Positions 26,957 through 27,916 of a DNA stretch of 27,916 nucleotides are shown in pieces. The stretch is taken from assembly GCA_016712745.1 (NCBI GenBank), contig JADJQN010000009.1, positions 1 to 27,916 on the forward strand, in the 5' to 3' direction. This DNA is from Sandaracinaceae bacterium (GTDB lineage Bacteria > Myxococcota_A > Polyangia > Polyangiales > JADJQN01). Numbering within the stretch: position 1 is the stretch's first letter; each line of letters opens with the position of its first letter. Below the pieces are notes generated by a model. It searched no databases. It was given only the letters and a program-made list of their open reading frames with translations, and was not told where the DNA came from. The position numbers and the translations under genes are program-made.

Positions 26957-27725
26957 ATGAAAAGCACCGGCGACGCTGACATCGACAAATTCTACTATGG
27001 ACATGAATTTGTCAGCAGTGGACTCTCCATTGGAAGGGCGTGCCTTCATCTTCGCGACCGCCTCAAAACGGTGGGCGCGAAACGGCATGTTGCCGAGGGG
27101 TTTTGGAAGCGGCATGGCATGCTTGAGGCGTCGTGGCTGTTCCTACGCGACAGAACTTCGCCAGAGCGCAAGGCCCCGCTGGATGTTCACGAAGCCGAAA
27201 CTGCGTCAATCCACTTGAACGCGTACTATCTGAATCTTCGAGGATCGTTGGATAACCTAGCATGGGCGCTCGCGTATGAGTTCAAGCTGAAAGATCCGCT
27301 TGATGAAGACGACGCAAAAGTTCGACGCTGGGCTTCGCTCGGCGGAGGCGAGTTTCGAGGCGACGTGAAAAAGCAGGTATGCGACGCGCTCGGTTCGTAC
27401 TCGACCAGAAGACCCCTGGTTGCGTCAACTCGCTGAACTCAGGGATCCTGCGGCTCATCGAGTTCCGCTGTATGCGTCGCCCGGCGTTATGAAAGACGAA
27501 CAGAGTCTCAAGAGATTCCGAGAACTGGACGACATGAGCGGAAAATCTGAAGAAGAACGCGGAGGGCGTAGCTCCTTATCTTTCATGCTGGAAGCAGCCA
27601 GCTTGGCGGAGTATGTTCCGCTCATGATCATTTCAGGGACCAGTGGGCTCCGGCCTGTTCACCCAGGTCGACAAATAGCCAGAGACCACACTGAGTATCG
27701 ACGTGTCTTCCGTTGTCTTGTCTGA
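26957..27725 (+). CDS. HEPN-like helical protein (one frameshift)
   Basis: Corrected length is 255 aa. The first half is helical (ASIHLNAYYLNLRGSLDNLA, then WALAYEFKLKDPL). After a shift near 27411 (one extra base) it reads EDPWLRQLAELRDPAAHRVP, in which R-D-P-A-A-H is a textbook R-(N/D)-x3-H HEPN motif (Rx4H). The tail includes a hydrophobic helix (AEYVPLMIISGTSGL). Removing one base yields 256 codons. The ATG is preceded by a TTGACT box about 25 bp upstream but no clear -10. It is unrelated in sequence to the HEPN protein at 5210-6175. RNase function is inferred from the motif only; some HEPN proteins are non-catalytic. Confidence 0.6.
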
Positions 27726-27916
27726 GCTGCGCAAGTCTGTGACGTAGATTGCACGGTTGTAGAGAGCATTCGTGCGCAACAGCGCCCTAGGCATGTCAGA
27801 ACCACAGTTCCGTCGCTCACCCAAAGGGAACGGCGACCTAGTTGGCGGCCGGAGCAGTCTATCTCAGGCCCGCGTCGACCGCCTCGCTCACCACCGCTTT
27901 TAGCTACCGAGCAACT
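27726..27916. other. Window end, nothing recognised
   Basis: No gene, RNA or strong hairpin is visible. A minus-strand patch (LKAVVSEAVDAGLR) ending at 27872 reads like a protein C-terminus, but a stop lies immediately before it. Confidence 0.35.

Noticed and set aside
1..27916. CRISPR array, rRNA, insertion sequence transposase, reverse transcriptase
   Set aside because: I looked for regularly spaced repeats, conserved RNA cores and typical protein motifs and saw none.

Overview
The window is GC-rich bacterial DNA, most likely from a planctomycete (Planctomycetota). The evidence is four exported proteins built from beta-propeller, FG-GAP and MopE-like modules. Two of them share a Cys-paired C-terminal domain of about 140 residues of a type I associate with that phylum. 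The exact clade cannot be set from sequence alone.

Layout. (1) About 0.1-5.1 kb, plus strand: three exported surface-type proteins. (2) About 5.2-8.1 kb, minus strand: a tight three-gene operon of Dam-type adenine methyltransferase, a DGQHR-domain (DndB-like) protein and a HEPN-domain protein, which looks like a defence or DNA-modification cassette. (3) About 8.3-11.5 kb: a relic of a winged-helix gene, a one-pass membrane protein, a PIN-domain nuclease and an intact copy of the winged-helix gene 12 bp upstream of the PIN gene. (4) About 12.0-13.5 kb: an FG-GAP surface protein whose C-terminal domain stops near the edge of the next block. (5) About 13.8-25.2 kb: fourteen genes, all on the minus strand, many overlapping by 1-17 bp. 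In transcription order they are ParB-methyltransferase fusion, terminase small subunit, terminase large ATPase with a zinc-ribbon tail, XerC-like recombinase, sigma-like factor, HTH protein, AEP-type primase, UvrD-like helicase, TubC_N-type protein, SpoVG-like protein, a 39-aa protein, AlpA-like HTH protein, an orphan integrase core-binding-domain protein, and a tyrosine integrase. There are packaging, replication and integration genes but no capsid, portal or tail genes, so it resembles a phage satellite or phage-derived integrative element. (6) About 25.2-26.6 kb: non-coding, with direct repeats, a long hairpin and a palindrome. (7) About 26.6-27.7 kb, plus strand: a small ORF and a second HEPN-like protein.

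On sequence quality: thirteen genes are broken by single-base frameshifts (about 25 in all). Nearly all sit at short homopolymers. In every gene with both ends visible, the net indel exactly restores a length divisible by three. I therefore treat these genes as intact in the organism and the shifts as probable consensus errors. They are annotated as CDS spanning the shifts, not as pseudogenes.
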